A stretch of DNA of 64,000 bases from Actinomadura oligospora ATCC 43269 (GTDB lineage: Bacteria; Actinomycetota; Actinomycetes; Streptosporangiales; Streptosporangiaceae): assembly GCF_000518265.1 (NCBI RefSeq), contig NZ_JADG01000003.1, positions 682,001 through 746,000 on the forward strand, in the 5' to 3' direction. Made by a program: the position numbers and the translations under genes. The notes below the pieces were generated by a model, which was given only the letters and a program-made list of their open reading frames with translations, made no database searches and had not been told where the DNA came from. Positions 40,914-49,863 of the stretch are shown piece after piece (position 1 is the stretch's first letter; every line of letters begins with the position of its first letter).

Positions 40914-43900
40914 TCAGGACTTGCCGAACTCTTCGGAGATGAGCGCGAGCATCTCGTCCGCCGTCGCCGACTCCAGGTCGTCGCGGGACGAGGCCGGGCC
41001 GCCGGTCCAGGACGCCACCAGCGACCGCATCCGCACCGCGATCCGCCGCCGAGCGGCGGGGTCCACCTGGCCCGACGCGGCGGCCGACTCCCACCGGTCC
41101 AGGTCGGCGAGGATGGACCCCTCGGTCGGCGCGTCCCGGTCGACCAGCAGCCCGTACAGGTGGCCCGCCAGCTCCCGGGGCGTGGGCCGGTCGAACACCA
41201 GGGTCGTGGCGAGCCGGAGCCCGGTGCTGGCGTTGAGCTGGTTGCGCAGCTGGACGGCGGTGAGCGAGTCGAACCCGAGCTCCTGGAACGGCTTGTCCGG
41301 CGGGACGTCGTCGCGGGACGGCAACCCGAGCGTCGCGGCCGTCTGCGCCTGGACGTGCCGCAGCAGCAGCGGCTCACGCTGGGCGGCCGGGGTCTCGGCG
41401 AGCTCCTCGGCCAGCGGCGTCGCCGCGGACCCCGCCGGGGCGGCGGGCCGCGCGTTCTCCGGAAGGTCGGCGAGCAGGGGAGCGGGCCGTCCGATGGTGA
41501 AGGTGGGGAGGAACCGGTCCCAGTCGATGTCGGCGACCGCCAGCGCGGTGACGCCCGCGCCGAGCGCGTCCTCGATGGCCTTGGCCGCCCGGTCCGGGGC
41601 GAGGGGCCGGACGCCGAACCGCGCGAGGAACGCCGTGGACGCCTCGTCGGCGACCATGCCGACGTCGCCCCACAACCCCCAGGCCAGGGACGTCCCCGCC
41701 GCCCCGCGCGCCCGGCGGTGGTGGGCGAGCGCGTCCAGGTAGTGGTTGGCGGCCGCGTACGCCCCCTGCTGCCCGCTGCCCCAGGTGGCGGCCCCGGAGG
41801 AGAACATCAGGAACGTCGAGACGGGATGGTCCCGGACGAGGTCGGCCAGGTGGGCGGCGGCGTGTGACTTCGGCCCGAGGACCTCGGCGACGGCCTCGGT
41901 GGTCAGCTCGGCGATCGGGACGTGGCTCAGGATCCCGGCCGCGTGCAGGACGGTCGTCAGTGGCCGGTCCTCCGGGACCTTCCGCAGCGCCTCCTCGAGC
42001 TGGACGCGGTCGGCGGCGTCGCAGGCGACGACCGTGACCGTCGTGCCGAGTGCGGTGAGCTCAGCGGCGAGCTCGGACGCGCCGGGCGCGTCCGGACCGC
42101 GCCTGCTGGCGAGGATGAGGTGAGGCGCGCCGTTCGCGGCGAGCCGCCGCGCCAGGTACGCGCCGATGCCGCCCGTGCCGCCGGTGATCAGGGTCGTCCC
42201 GGTCGGCCTCCAGCCGTCCGGGGCGTCTTCGGCGGGCGGCGCGTGCTCCAGGCGCCGCGCCCAGACCCCCGAGGCGCGGAGGGCGACCTGGTCCTCGGTC
42301 TGCCCCGGCGCGAGGACGGACGCCAGCCGGTCCGCCGCGCGCCGGTCGAGCTCGGCGGGCAGGTCGACGAGCCCGCCCCACAGGTCGGGATGTTCGAGCG
42401 CGGCGACCCGTCCCAGGCCCCAGACCTGCGCCTGCGTGGGACGGCCGAGCGGCTCGGACGCCGTCGTGGCCACCGCGTCCCGCGTCAGGCACCACAGCGG
42501 GACGTCGGGCCCGCCGTCCGCCATCGCCTGGACGAGGCGGATCGTCGCCGACAGCCCCGACGGCACCGCCTCGAAGCGTTCGAGCGGCGACTCGTCGAGA
42601 CCCAGGAGGCTGATCACGCCCCTCGGCTCCGCCTCGGCGAGATGCGCGGCGAGCCGCTCCTTGGTGACCTGCGAGGCGTCCACGACCTGGACGACGGCCG
42701 TCGCGCCGTGCCCGTCGAGCGCCCGGAGCGCGACCTCGGCCTCCGGGCCGTCCCGATGGGTCTCCGGGACCAGCACCAGCCAGGTCCCCTCCAGACCGGT
42801 GGCCGCGGGGACCCGGACGTTCTTCCAGCCGATCCGGTAGCGGCAGGCGTTCAGGGCCTGCCGCTCGCGATGCGCGCGCCGCCACTGCGACAGCGCGGGC
42901 AGGACGGAGCGCAGGTCCGCGCCGTCGAGGCGGAGCGTCTCGGCCAGCGCGGCGGTGTCCTGGTCCTCGATCGCCTGCCACAACGCCGCCTCGTCCGCGT
43001 CATGACCCCCGCCCGGCGGGACGGTCGCGGCGTGCTCCACCCAGTACCGCTGACGCTGGAACGGATAGGTCGGCAGTTCGACGACGCGCGGCGCGGGATC
43101 GGTGGGATACCAGCGCGCCCAGTCGACGGACGCCCCGACGCCGAAGGCCCGCGCGAGCGCGAGCGCCAGCTGCGTCAGGTCCCCGTGGTCACGCCGGAGC
43201 GTCGGAACGGCCGCGGCCCCGCCACCGTCCTCGAAGGTCTCCTCCAGCGCGGTGGTCAGGACGGGGTGCGGGCTGGCCTCGATGAAGACGCGATGCCCGT
43301 CGTCGAGCAGCGCGCCGACGGCCTCGGTGAACCGGACGGGTTGCCGGAGGTTGGTGATCCAGTACTCGGTGTCCAGGGCCGTGGAGTCGAGCCGTTCGCC
43401 GGTGACCGTCGAGTAGAACGGCCCCCCGGCGCTCGCGGTCACCCCGGCGAGAACGTCGCGCAGTTCGCCGGTGATCTGGTCGACCTGTGGCCCGTGGGAG
43501 GCGTAGTCGACATCGATCATCCGTGCGCGGAGACCTTGTTCCTGCGCGGACGCCACGACTGCGGCGACCTGGTCGGGCGGCCCGGACACGACCGTGGAGG
43601 ACGGGCTGTTGACCGCCGCGACCGTGACCTCACCGGTCAGCAGCGCTTCGGCCTGCTCGGCGCCGACGCCCAGCGAAGCCATCGCCCCGCCACCGGCCAG
43701 CTTCCGCAGCGCCTTGCTGCGGAGCGCCACGACGCGGGCCGCGTCGTCGAGTGACAAGGCTCCAGCGACGCACGCGGCGGCGATCTCACCCTGAGAGTGC
43801 CCGACCACTGCGGCGGGCTTGACGCCGTGATCAGCCCAGACGGCGGCCAGGGACACCATCACGGCCCACAGCACCGGCTGGACGACGTCCACCCGTGACA

Positions 43901-45743
43901 GCTCAGAACCGTCACCACGAATCACGTCCCTCAGCGACCAGTCCACGTGTGGAGCGAGGGCCTGCTCACACTCGGCCATCCGCGCGGCGAAAACCGGCGA
44001 CTCGTCCAGAAGAGCCGCGCCCATCCCAGGCCACTGCGAACCCTGACCCGGGAACACCAGCACCGGGCCGGGACCGGCGGATCCGGTGACGCCGATGGCC
44101 AGGGACGGATGCGGCATGCCTTCGGCCAAGGCGGTCAGCGCTGCGGCGCGGTCCTCGCCGACGACAACAGCCCGGTGTTCGAACAAGGTGCGGGTCTTCA
44201 GCAGCGACCAGCCGACCTCCACCGCCGACGGACCGGAACCGTCGGCGACCACGTCCCGCAGACGACCCGCCTGAGCGCGCAACGCCGCCGCGCTCCGCGC
44301 CGACAGCACCCACGGCAGGACCCCGTCGTGCGGGGGAGTCGCGTCAGGTTCCTCCTCCGGGGCCTCCTCCAGGATGAGGTGCGCGTTCGTGCCCGAGAAC
44401 CCGAAGGACGAGACTCCGGCACGGCGAAGCCGTCCCGTCCGCGACCACGGACGGGCCTCGGTCAGCAGGCGCAGCCCGCCGGTGTCCCAGTCCACGTACC
44501 CGGACGGCTCGTCGATGTGCAGCGTCGCGGGCAGGACGCCGTGGCGCATCGCCATCACCATCTTGATCACACCCGCCACGCCGGCGGACATCTGGGTGTG
44601 CCCGATGTTGGACTTCACCGAGCCGAGCCACAACGGACGGCCCTCCGGACGGTCCGAACCGTAGGTCGCGAGCAGCGCTCCGGCCTCGATCGGGTCGCCC
44701 AGGGGAGTGCCGGTGCCGTGCGCCTCCACAGCGTCCACCTCGGACGCGGGAAGGCGCGCGTCCGCCAGCGCCGCTCGGATGACCCGCTCCTGCGAGGGGC
44801 CGTTCGGCGCGGTGAGGCCGTTGCTCGCGCCGTCCTGGTTGACGGCCGAGCCCCGGATCACCGCCAGCACACGGTGACCGTTGCGCCGCGCGTCCGACAG
44901 GCGCTCCAGGAGCAGCACTCCCGCGCCCTCGGCCAGCGTCATGCCGTCGGCCTTCGCCGAGAACGGCTTGGAACGGCCGTCGGGCGCGAGCGCGCGCATC
45001 TCGCTGAAGCCGATCAGGGGAGCGGGGGACGCCATGACGTGCGCGCCGCCCGCCAGCGCCAGCGTCGACTCGCCGCGCCGGAGCGACCCGCAGGCCAGGT
45101 GGACGGCGACCAGCGAGGACGAGCACGCCGTGGCGATCGTGAGGGCGGGGCCCTCCAGCCCGAGGGCGTAGGAGACGCGGCCGGACGTCACGCTGGCGGA
45201 GTTCCCGATGGTGAAGTAGCCCTCGGAACCCGGCGGCACGTCCGTCGCGCTCAGGCAGTAGTCGAAGCCGTCGCAGCCGAGGAACATCCCGACGGGCGCG
45301 GAGCGCAGCGAGCGCGGGTCGACGCCCGCGCGCTCGACCGCCTCCCAGGACAGTTCGAGGGCGAGCCGCTGCTGCGGGGCCATGCCGAGCGCCTCGGCCG
45401 GGCCGATGCCGAAGAACGCGGCGTCGAACTCCCCGGCGTCGTGCACGAACCCGCCCTCGCGGACGTAGGACGTGCCGGGATGCTCGGGGTCGGGATGGTA
45501 GAGCCCGTCCAGGTCCCAGCCGCGGTCGCCGGGCGGCCCGGTGACCGCGTCCCGGCCCTCGGTGACGACCTCCCACAGGTCCTCGGGCGTCGAGACGCCG
45601 CCGGGCAGGCGGCAGGCCATGCCGACGATCGCGACGGGCTCGCGCGCGGCCGACTCGGCGTCCTTGAGGCGGCGCTGGGTCTGCCGCAGGTCGCCGGTGA
45701 CCCGCTTCAGGTAGTCCAGGAGTCTTTCTTCCCTGTCGGCCAT
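40914..45743 (-). CDS. Type I PKS, one module: KS-AT(methylmalonyl)-KR-ACP
   Basis: 1609 residues; start ATG 45743 chosen because MADREERLLDYLKRVTGDLRQ is a standard docking helix and the in-frame extension upstream is Arg-rich leader sequence. Domains: KS (about 37-460, Cys207), AT (558-850, YASH near 747, methylmalonyl-CoA), KR (about 1190-1380, TGGTGGIG, Tyr1329, TWGSG so A-type) and ACP (Ser1493), then a short docking tail (DEMLALISEEFG). Product: alpha-methyl-beta-hydroxy unit. The KS differs from its neighbours in the loop GFSEMRALAPDGRSKPFSAK, perhaps reflecting a different upstream partner. First gene of the leftward operon; a SARP-like repeat lies about 57 bp upstream. Confidence 0.96.
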   Translation of the reverse strand: MADREERLLDYLKRVTGDLRQTQRRLKDAESAAREPVAIVGMACRLPGGVSTPEDLWEVVTEGRDAVTGPPGDRGWDLDGLYHPDPEHPGTSYVREGGFVHDAGEFDAAFFGIGPAEALGMAPQQRLALELSWEAVERAGVDPRSLRSAPVGMFLGCDGFDYCLSATDVPPGSEGYFTIGNSASVTSGRVSYALGLEGPALTIATACSSSLVAVHLACGSLRRGESTLALAGGAHVMASPAPLIGFSEMRALAPDGRSKPFSAKADGMTLAEGAGVLLLERLSDARRNGHRVLAVIRGSAVNQDGASNGLTAPNGPSQERVIRAALADARLPASEVDAVEAHGTGTPLGDPIEAGALLATYGSDRPEGRPLWLGSVKSNIGHTQMSAGVAGVIKMVMAMRHGVLPATLHIDEPSGYVDWDTGGLRLLTEARPWSRTGRLRRAGVSSFGFSGTNAHLILEEAPEEEPDATPPHDGVLPWVLSARSAAALRAQAGRLRDVVADGSGPSAVEVGWSLLKTRTLFEHRAVVVGEDRAAALTALAEGMPHPSLAIGVTGSAGPGPVLVFPGQGSQWPGMGAALLDESPVFAARMAECEQALAPHVDWSLRDVIRGDGSELSRVDVVQPVLWAVMVSLAAVWADHGVKPAAVVGHSQGEIAAACVAGALSLDDAARVVALRSKALRKLAGGGAMASLGVGAEQAEALLTGEVTVAAVNSPSSTVVSGPPDQVAAVVASAQEQGLRARMIDVDYASHGPQVDQITGELRDVLAGVTASAGGPFYSTVTGERLDSTALDTEYWITNLRQPVRFTEAVGALLDDGHRVFIEASPHPVLTTALEETFEDGGGAAAVPTLRRDHGDLTQLALALARAFGVGASVDWARWYPTDPAPRVVELPTYPFQRQRYWVEHAATVPPGGGHDADEAALWQAIEDQDTAALAETLRLDGADLRSVLPALSQWRRAHRERQALNACRYRIGWKNVRVPAATGLEGTWLVLVPETHRDGPEAEVALRALDGHGATAVVQVVDASQVTKERLAAHLAEAEPRGVISLLGLDESPLERFEAVPSGLSATIRLVQAMADGGPDVPLWCLTRDAVATTASEPLGRPTQAQVWGLGRVAALEHPDLWGGLVDLPAELDRRAADRLASVLAPGQTEDQVALRASGVWARRLEHAPPAEDAPDGWRPTGTTLITGGTGGIGAYLARRLAANGAPHLILASRRGPDAPGASELAAELTALGTTVTVVACDAADRVQLEEALRKVPEDRPLTTVLHAAGILSHVPIAELTTEAVAEVLGPKSHAAAHLADLVRDHPVSTFLMFSSGAATWGSGQQGAYAAANHYLDALAHHRRARGAAGTSLAWGLWGDVGMVADEASTAFLARFGVRPLAPDRAAKAIEDALGAGVTALAVADIDWDRFLPTFTIGRPAPLLADLPENARPAAPAGSAATPLAEELAETPAAQREPLLLRHVQAQTAATLGLPSRDDVPPDKPFQELGFDSLTAVQLRNQLNASTGLRLATTLVFDRPTPRELAGHLYGLLVDRDAPTEGSILADLDRWESAAASGQVDPAARRRIAVRMRSLVASWTGGPASSRDDLESATADEMLALISEEFGKS

Positions 45744-45799
45744 CGGAAGGCGACCGCTCCTCTCGCACGACGTCCCTGATCGGAGCCTCACCGACGGCC

Positions 45800-45815
45800 C
45801 TAAAGCGCTCCTAAC
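45800..45815 (-). promoter_or_regulatory. Putative SARP box between PKS and P450 genes
   Basis: Read on the minus strand, GTTAG (45815-45811) and TTTAG (within 45805-45800) have cores 11 bp apart, about 57 bp upstream of the PKS start. A single GCTTTAG at 45824-45830 faces the P450 gene on the plus strand. Confidence 0.5.
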
Positions 45816-45864
45816 CCCTCGGGGCTTTAGCGTCCGGCAAGGGCCGCGTCGGAGTGTGGGGCGC

Positions 45865-47103
45865 ATGGAGAGCAGCGACGACAGGAGCGGCGCGGTGGCG
45901 GCGACGGATCCGCCGATCACGTTCCCCCGGGACGCCCGTCCCGGCCCGTTCGACCCGCCGGAGGTCCTGCGCGCGCTGCGGGAGAAGGCCCCGCTGGTGC
46001 CGATGCGGTTCGCCGACGGCCATGTGGGCTGGTTCGTGACGGGCTACACGGCGGTCCGGTCCATCCTCAGCGACCCCCGCTTCAGCGCCCGGCCCGAACG
46101 CCATCACCTCGTCGTCGAGCTGCCCATGGCGAACGCGTTCGCGGGCCGGCTGACGCTGAGCGTGTCGGGCATGTTCCACCTCCAGGACCCGCCCGAGCAC
46201 ACCCGCTACCGGCGCGCGCTGGCCGCCGAGTTCACCGTCCAGCGGATGAGGCGGCTCGAGCCGACGATCGCCGAGATCACCCGCGCCTGCCTGGACGACA
46301 TGGCGCGGACGGGCCCGCCCGCCGACCTGGTGGAGGAGTTCGCCTTCCCCGTCCCGTCGCTGGTGACGTGCGAGCTGCTCGGGATCGACCGGGACGACCG
46401 GGAGGGCTTCCGCTGGGCGGTCGCCACGCTGTCGCGCTGGGAGAGCGGCGTCGAGGAGACCCGGAACGCGCTGGACACCGTCCTCGGGTTCTTCCCGCCG
46501 CTGATCCGGCAGCGCCGCGAACGTCCCGGCGACGACCTGATCAGCAGGCTGATCGCGGCGAACACCATGACCGACGAGGAGCTCGCCACGGTCGGCTACA
46601 TCCTGTTCGCGGGCGGCTTCGAGACGACGGCGAACATGCTGGCGCTCGGCACGTTCGCGTTGCTGGAGCACCCCGTCCAGCGGGAGGCGCTGCGCCGCGA
46701 CCCCGGCCTCGTCGGCAACGCGGTCGAAGAACTGCTGCGCTACCTGACGATCGGGCACGTGGGCCCGCAGCGCGCCGCGACCGAGGACGTCGAGATCGAG
46801 GGCGTGCTGATCCGGAAGGGGCAGGCGGTCATGATGTCGCTGCCCGCCGCCAACCGCGACCCCGGGCACTTCGACGACCCCGAGACGCTCGACCTCACCC
46901 GGTCCGCGGGCGGCCACGTCGCGTTCGGGCACGGCGTGCACGGCTGCCTCGGCCAGCAGCTCGCCCGCGTGGTGATGCGGATCGCCTACCCGGCCCTCCT
47001 CGACCGCTTCCCGCGCCTGCGCCTGGCGGTGCCACCTGAGCGGGTGCCGACCAAGCAGAACGCGATGGCCTACGGCGTCCACCGGCTGCCGGTCGAGTGG
47101 TGA
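45865..47103 (+). CDS. Cytochrome P450
   Basis: A 412-residue soluble bacterial P450. Landmarks: I-helix AGGFETT (oxygen activation), K-helix EELLR (ExxR), PERF-type region and heme loop FGHGVHGCLG with Cys361 as the iron ligand. It needs a ferredoxin and reductase, not encoded here. Start ATG 45865 has GGAG ten bases upstream; a GTG nine bases earlier is less well placed. Divergent from the PKS operon and first of two P450 genes in tandem. Likely a late hydroxylation of the polyether, as MonD in monensin (inference). Confidence 0.93.
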   Translation: MESSDDRSGAVAATDPPITFPRDARPGPFDPPEVLRALREKAPLVPMRFADGHVGWFVTGYTAVRSILSDPRFSARPERHHLVVELPMANAFAGRLTLSVSGMFHLQDPPEHTRYRRALAAEFTVQRMRRLEPTIAEITRACLDDMARTGPPADLVEEFAFPVPSLVTCELLGIDRDDREGFRWAVATLSRWESGVEETRNALDTVLGFFPPLIRQRRERPGDDLISRLIAANTMTDEELATVGYILFAGGFETTANMLALGTFALLEHPVQREALRRDPGLVGNAVEELLRYLTIGHVGPQRAATEDVEIEGVLIRKGQAVMMSLPAANRDPGHFDDPETLDLTRSAGGHVAFGHGVHGCLGQQLARVVMRIAYPALLDRFPRLRLAVPPERVPTKQNAMAYGVHRLPVEW

Positions 47104-47170
47104 CCGCGCCCTAGCCCCGCCGCGACCGTCCGGCACGACCCACCGAGACCATCCGCTGAGGAGTCCAACG

Positions 47171-48904
47171 ATGGCAGAGCAGACGCTCGAGGACGCCCCC
47201 GGCCCGCTCGCGGGCGTGCTCGACGGCGCCGCGGGCGTCGCCGGGATCGCGCTGGAGTCGGCCTTCCCGCTCGGCGCCCGCCGGGACGCCTTCGCCGAGG
47301 CCTACCGGGTCCTGCGCCCCGGCGACCGGATGGCGGTCGCCGACCTCGTCCTGCCGGACGACCCGCGCGAGGAACGGATCCGCGCGCTGCACGGATGGCG
47401 GAGCGTCGCGTCCGCCGACGACTGGCACGACCGGCCCGGCTACGTCGCGGAGCTGCGCCGGGCGGGGTTCGTCGACGTCGAACTGCTGGACGTCACCGAC
47501 GACGCCCACGAGCCGCTCCTGCTCGGCCTCCTCGAACGGCGGCTGAGAGCGGCGGACGGGCCGCTCCCCGCGCGCGACGAGACGCTCCAGGGCCTGGCCG
47601 GACTCGTCGCGAACACCGAACTGGTGATCGCGACGGCGACCCGGCCGGTGGACCCGCGCTCCCCGGACCTGATCGGCGACCCGTTCACCGCCTACGCCGA
47701 GATCCGGGAGCGGACCCGGCTCGTCCGGGCGAGCATGCCCGGCGTGGAGCCGTTCTGGATGGTCACCCGCTACGACGACGCCAAGCTCGTGCTGAGCGAC
47801 CCGCGCTTCGTGGTGAACTCGGCGAACGTGCCCGGCGAGGCGGAGACCGCGAACCGGATCGAGCAGTACCAGCTCGCCAACGGCATCTCACCGGAGCACG
47901 TCGCGTTCTCCCGGGCGAACCTTCCGAGCCTGGACGGCGCCGACCACCAGCGGCTGCGCGGCCTGGTGTCCAAGGCGTTCACCCCCCGCCGCGTCGCCCG
48001 GCTGCGCCCGCGGGTCGCGGAGATCACCGCGCGCCTGCTGGACCGCCTCCCGGACCTGGCGGACGAGGACGGCGTCGTCGACCTGCTGCGGCACTTCGCG
48101 ACCCCGCTGCCGCTGACCGTGATCTGCGAGCTGGTCGGCGTCCCGGAGGACGAGCGCGACCGGTTCCGCGTCGCGGTGTGGGAGTGGATGGCCGGCGCCG
48201 CCCCCGCCGGGCCCGGCCGGGGCGGGGAGCGGGAGACCGCGTTCGGCTACGTCCGCGGCCTGATCGAACGCCGCCGGACCCACCCCGAGGACGACCTGGC
48301 CTCGGCGCTGATCCGGGTGCACGACGAGGACGGGGAGCGGCTGACCGACTCCGAGCTGGTCTGGACGATCCTCACGCTGGTGGTGGCGGGCTACGAGACG
48401 ACCATGCACTTCATCTCCAACGGGACCGTCGGCCTGCTCACCAACCCCGGCCAGCTCGCCCTGCTGCGGGACCACCCGGACCTGATGCCGCGCGCGGTCG
48501 AGGAACTGCTGCGCCGGTGCGATCCGGTCCTGGGCGCGCACTTCCGCTACGCGACCGAGGACGTCGAGATCGGCGGCGAGACCGTGGCGAAGGGCGAGGC
48601 CGTGATGCCCATCATCACCGGGGCCAACCACGACCCGCGCGTGTTCGACGACCCGGAACGGCTCGACCTCGCCCGGGACGGCGCCCGCGACCAGAGCCAC
48701 CTCGGCTTCGGGCACGGGATGCACTTCTGCCTCGGCGCGGCATTGGCCCGCCAGGAGGCCGCGGTGGCGTTCGAGGGGCTGCTGCGGCGGTTCCCCGACC
48801 TCGCCCTGGCCGTCGAGCCCGGAGAGCTCCGGCACGGGCGCGAGCACCTCTGGAAGTTCCTCACGCTCCCGGTCCGCCTCGGCCCCGAGAGCCCTAAGCG
48901 CTGA
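47171..48904 (+). CDS. Methyltransferase remnant fused to cytochrome P450
   Basis: One 577-residue frame with two parts. Residues 1 to about 150 match only the C-terminal half of a MonE-like class I methyltransferase (ALESAFPLG, AYRVLRPGDRMAVADLVLP, GYVAELRRAGFVDVELLDV); the SAM-binding GxGxG half is missing, so this part cannot methylate by the normal mechanism. From about residue 157 (RPVDPRSPDLIGDPFTAY) it is a complete P450: I-helix VVAGYETT, EELLR, heme loop FGHGMHFCLG with Cys520. No start signal stands out at the junction. The complete methyltransferase at 49864-50730 shares the ALES...VLRPG...VADMV pattern, suggesting a common ancestor. It follows the first P450 by 67 bp. Function: probable tailoring oxidation. 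Confidence 0.88.
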   Translation: MAEQTLEDAPGPLAGVLDGAAGVAGIALESAFPLGARRDAFAEAYRVLRPGDRMAVADLVLPDDPREERIRALHGWRSVASADDWHDRPGYVAELRRAGFVDVELLDVTDDAHEPLLLGLLERRLRAADGPLPARDETLQGLAGLVANTELVIATATRPVDPRSPDLIGDPFTAYAEIRERTRLVRASMPGVEPFWMVTRYDDAKLVLSDPRFVVNSANVPGEAETANRIEQYQLANGISPEHVAFSRANLPSLDGADHQRLRGLVSKAFTPRRVARLRPRVAEITARLLDRLPDLADEDGVVDLLRHFATPLPLTVICELVGVPEDERDRFRVAVWEWMAGAAPAGPGRGGERETAFGYVRGLIERRRTHPEDDLASALIRVHDEDGERLTDSELVWTILTLVVAGYETTMHFISNGTVGLLTNPGQLALLRDHPDLMPRAVEELLRRCDPVLGAHFRYATEDVEIGGETVAKGEAVMPIITGANHDPRVFDDPERLDLARDGARDQSHLGFGHGMHFCLGAALARQEAAVAFEGLLRRFPDLALAVEPGELRHGREHLWKFLTLPVRLGPESPKR

Positions 48905-48922
48905 GCGCTGAGCGCTGAGCGC
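48895..48922. repeat. Four tandem 7-bp repeats across a stop codon
   Basis: TAAGCGC followed by three copies of TGAGCGC. The stop of the fused P450 gene (48902-48904) is the TGA of the second unit, and the last copies form the left arm of the following terminator. Confidence 0.75.
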
Positions 48923-48964
48923 GCTCCGGCGCCGAGCGGCCCCGGAGCGGGGACCGCTCAGCGC
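48912..48964. terminator. Nested bidirectional terminator
   Basis: Outer 10-bp arms 48912-48921 and 48955-48964 enclose an inner 7-bp stem (48923-48929 with 48942-48948). It lies between the convergent fused P450 gene and the alpha/beta hydrolase gene. Confidence 0.65.
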
Positions 48965-48980
48965 GATCATTGGCGGGTGG

Positions 48981-49853
48981 TCACGGGGCGGCCTCGCGGG
49001 CCAGGTCGAGCAGGTCCTTCGCGACCCGCTCCGGGTTCTCGCTGTGGAGATGGTGGTCCGACCCCATGTACCAGCGCACGGTGGCCCGGGAGAGCGCGGA
49101 CGCGGCGCCGTCCACCCACTCGCGCGTCAGCCGGCTGCCCGCCACCGATCCCTCGTGGACGGCGGGCATCAGCATGACCGGGGCGGAGACCCTCGGGTAC
49201 CACCGGTGCGGGCGCTCGTTCCACACGCACTCCAGGATCGACATGAAGTGCGGGTCCGGCAGGCGCGGGACCAGCAGGCCGTCCGGCCCGGGACGCAGGT
49301 CGGCCAGGTGCGCCTCGACCGCCGTCTCCGACCATCCCGGATGGGCCTTGCGGAGCTGGGCGCGGGTCTCCTCCGGCGTGTCGCCGCCGCGCCCCGCGAT
49401 CCGCTGGGACGCCACCTCGCGCCAGCGGCCCATCCGCTCCGGCATCCGCGCCGCGATGTCCACCCAGCCGCCGTCGACGAGCGCGAGCCCGGCGACGAGG
49501 TCCGGGTGCTCGGCGGCCAGCCGCAGCGCGACGCCGCCGCCCCAGGAGTGGCCGGCCACCACGGCGGGCGCCAGGTCCAGGGCGGCGACGACCGCCGCGA
49601 CGTCGGCGACCGCGGTGGCGGTGTCGTACCCGTCCTCGGGGCCGTCGGACTCGCCGTGCCCGCGCAGGTCGACGGCGTATGAGGGAAGGCCCTCCGCGGC
49701 GAGCAGCCCGGCGACCTCGTCCCACAGCAGGGCGTTGGACGCCAGGCCGTGGAGCAGGAGGAACGCCGGGCGGCGGTCGCCCGGCCGGTGCCGGACGCGC
49801 AGCCGCACGCCCGGCGCGACCGGGACGCGGAGATCTCGGTGACCGCCCGTCAT
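48981..49853 (-). CDS. Alpha/beta hydrolase, probable polyether chain-release thioesterase
   Basis: A 290-residue alpha/beta-hydrolase: oxyanion HGLAS, nucleophile elbow GHSWGGG (Ser103), and a C-terminal catalytic His in GSDHHLHSENPERV. No signal peptide. In monensin and nanchangmycin clusters a discrete alpha/beta hydrolase (MonCII/NanE) hydrolyses the finished polyether from the discrete ACP, and no PKS gene in this window carries a TE, so that role is the best inference. ATG 49853 is preferred over GTG 49859 because GAGGG lies seven bases upstream. It starts ten bases after the upstream methyltransferase gene, with which it forms an operon. Confidence 0.85.
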   Translation of the reverse strand: MTGGHRDLRVPVAPGVRLRVRHRPGDRRPAFLLLHGLASNALLWDEVAGLLAAEGLPSYAVDLRGHGESDGPEDGYDTATAVADVAAVVAALDLAPAVVAGHSWGGGVALRLAAEHPDLVAGLALVDGGWVDIAARMPERMGRWREVASQRIAGRGGDTPEETRAQLRKAHPGWSETAVEAHLADLRPGPDGLLVPRLPDPHFMSILECVWNERPHRWYPRVSAPVMLMPAVHEGSVAGSRLTREWVDGAASALSRATVRWYMGSDHHLHSENPERVAKDLLDLAREAAP

Positions 49854-49863
49854 CGGCACGCCC

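Noticed and set aside
45744..45920. Extended N-terminus of the 40914 PKS starting at 45920
   Set aside because: The extra 59 residues are non-conserved, precede a standard docking helix and would cover the divergent promoter and start of the P450 gene.
48895..48922. Short tandem repeats as a CRISPR array
   Set aside because: Units are 7 bp with no spacers and no cas genes nearby.
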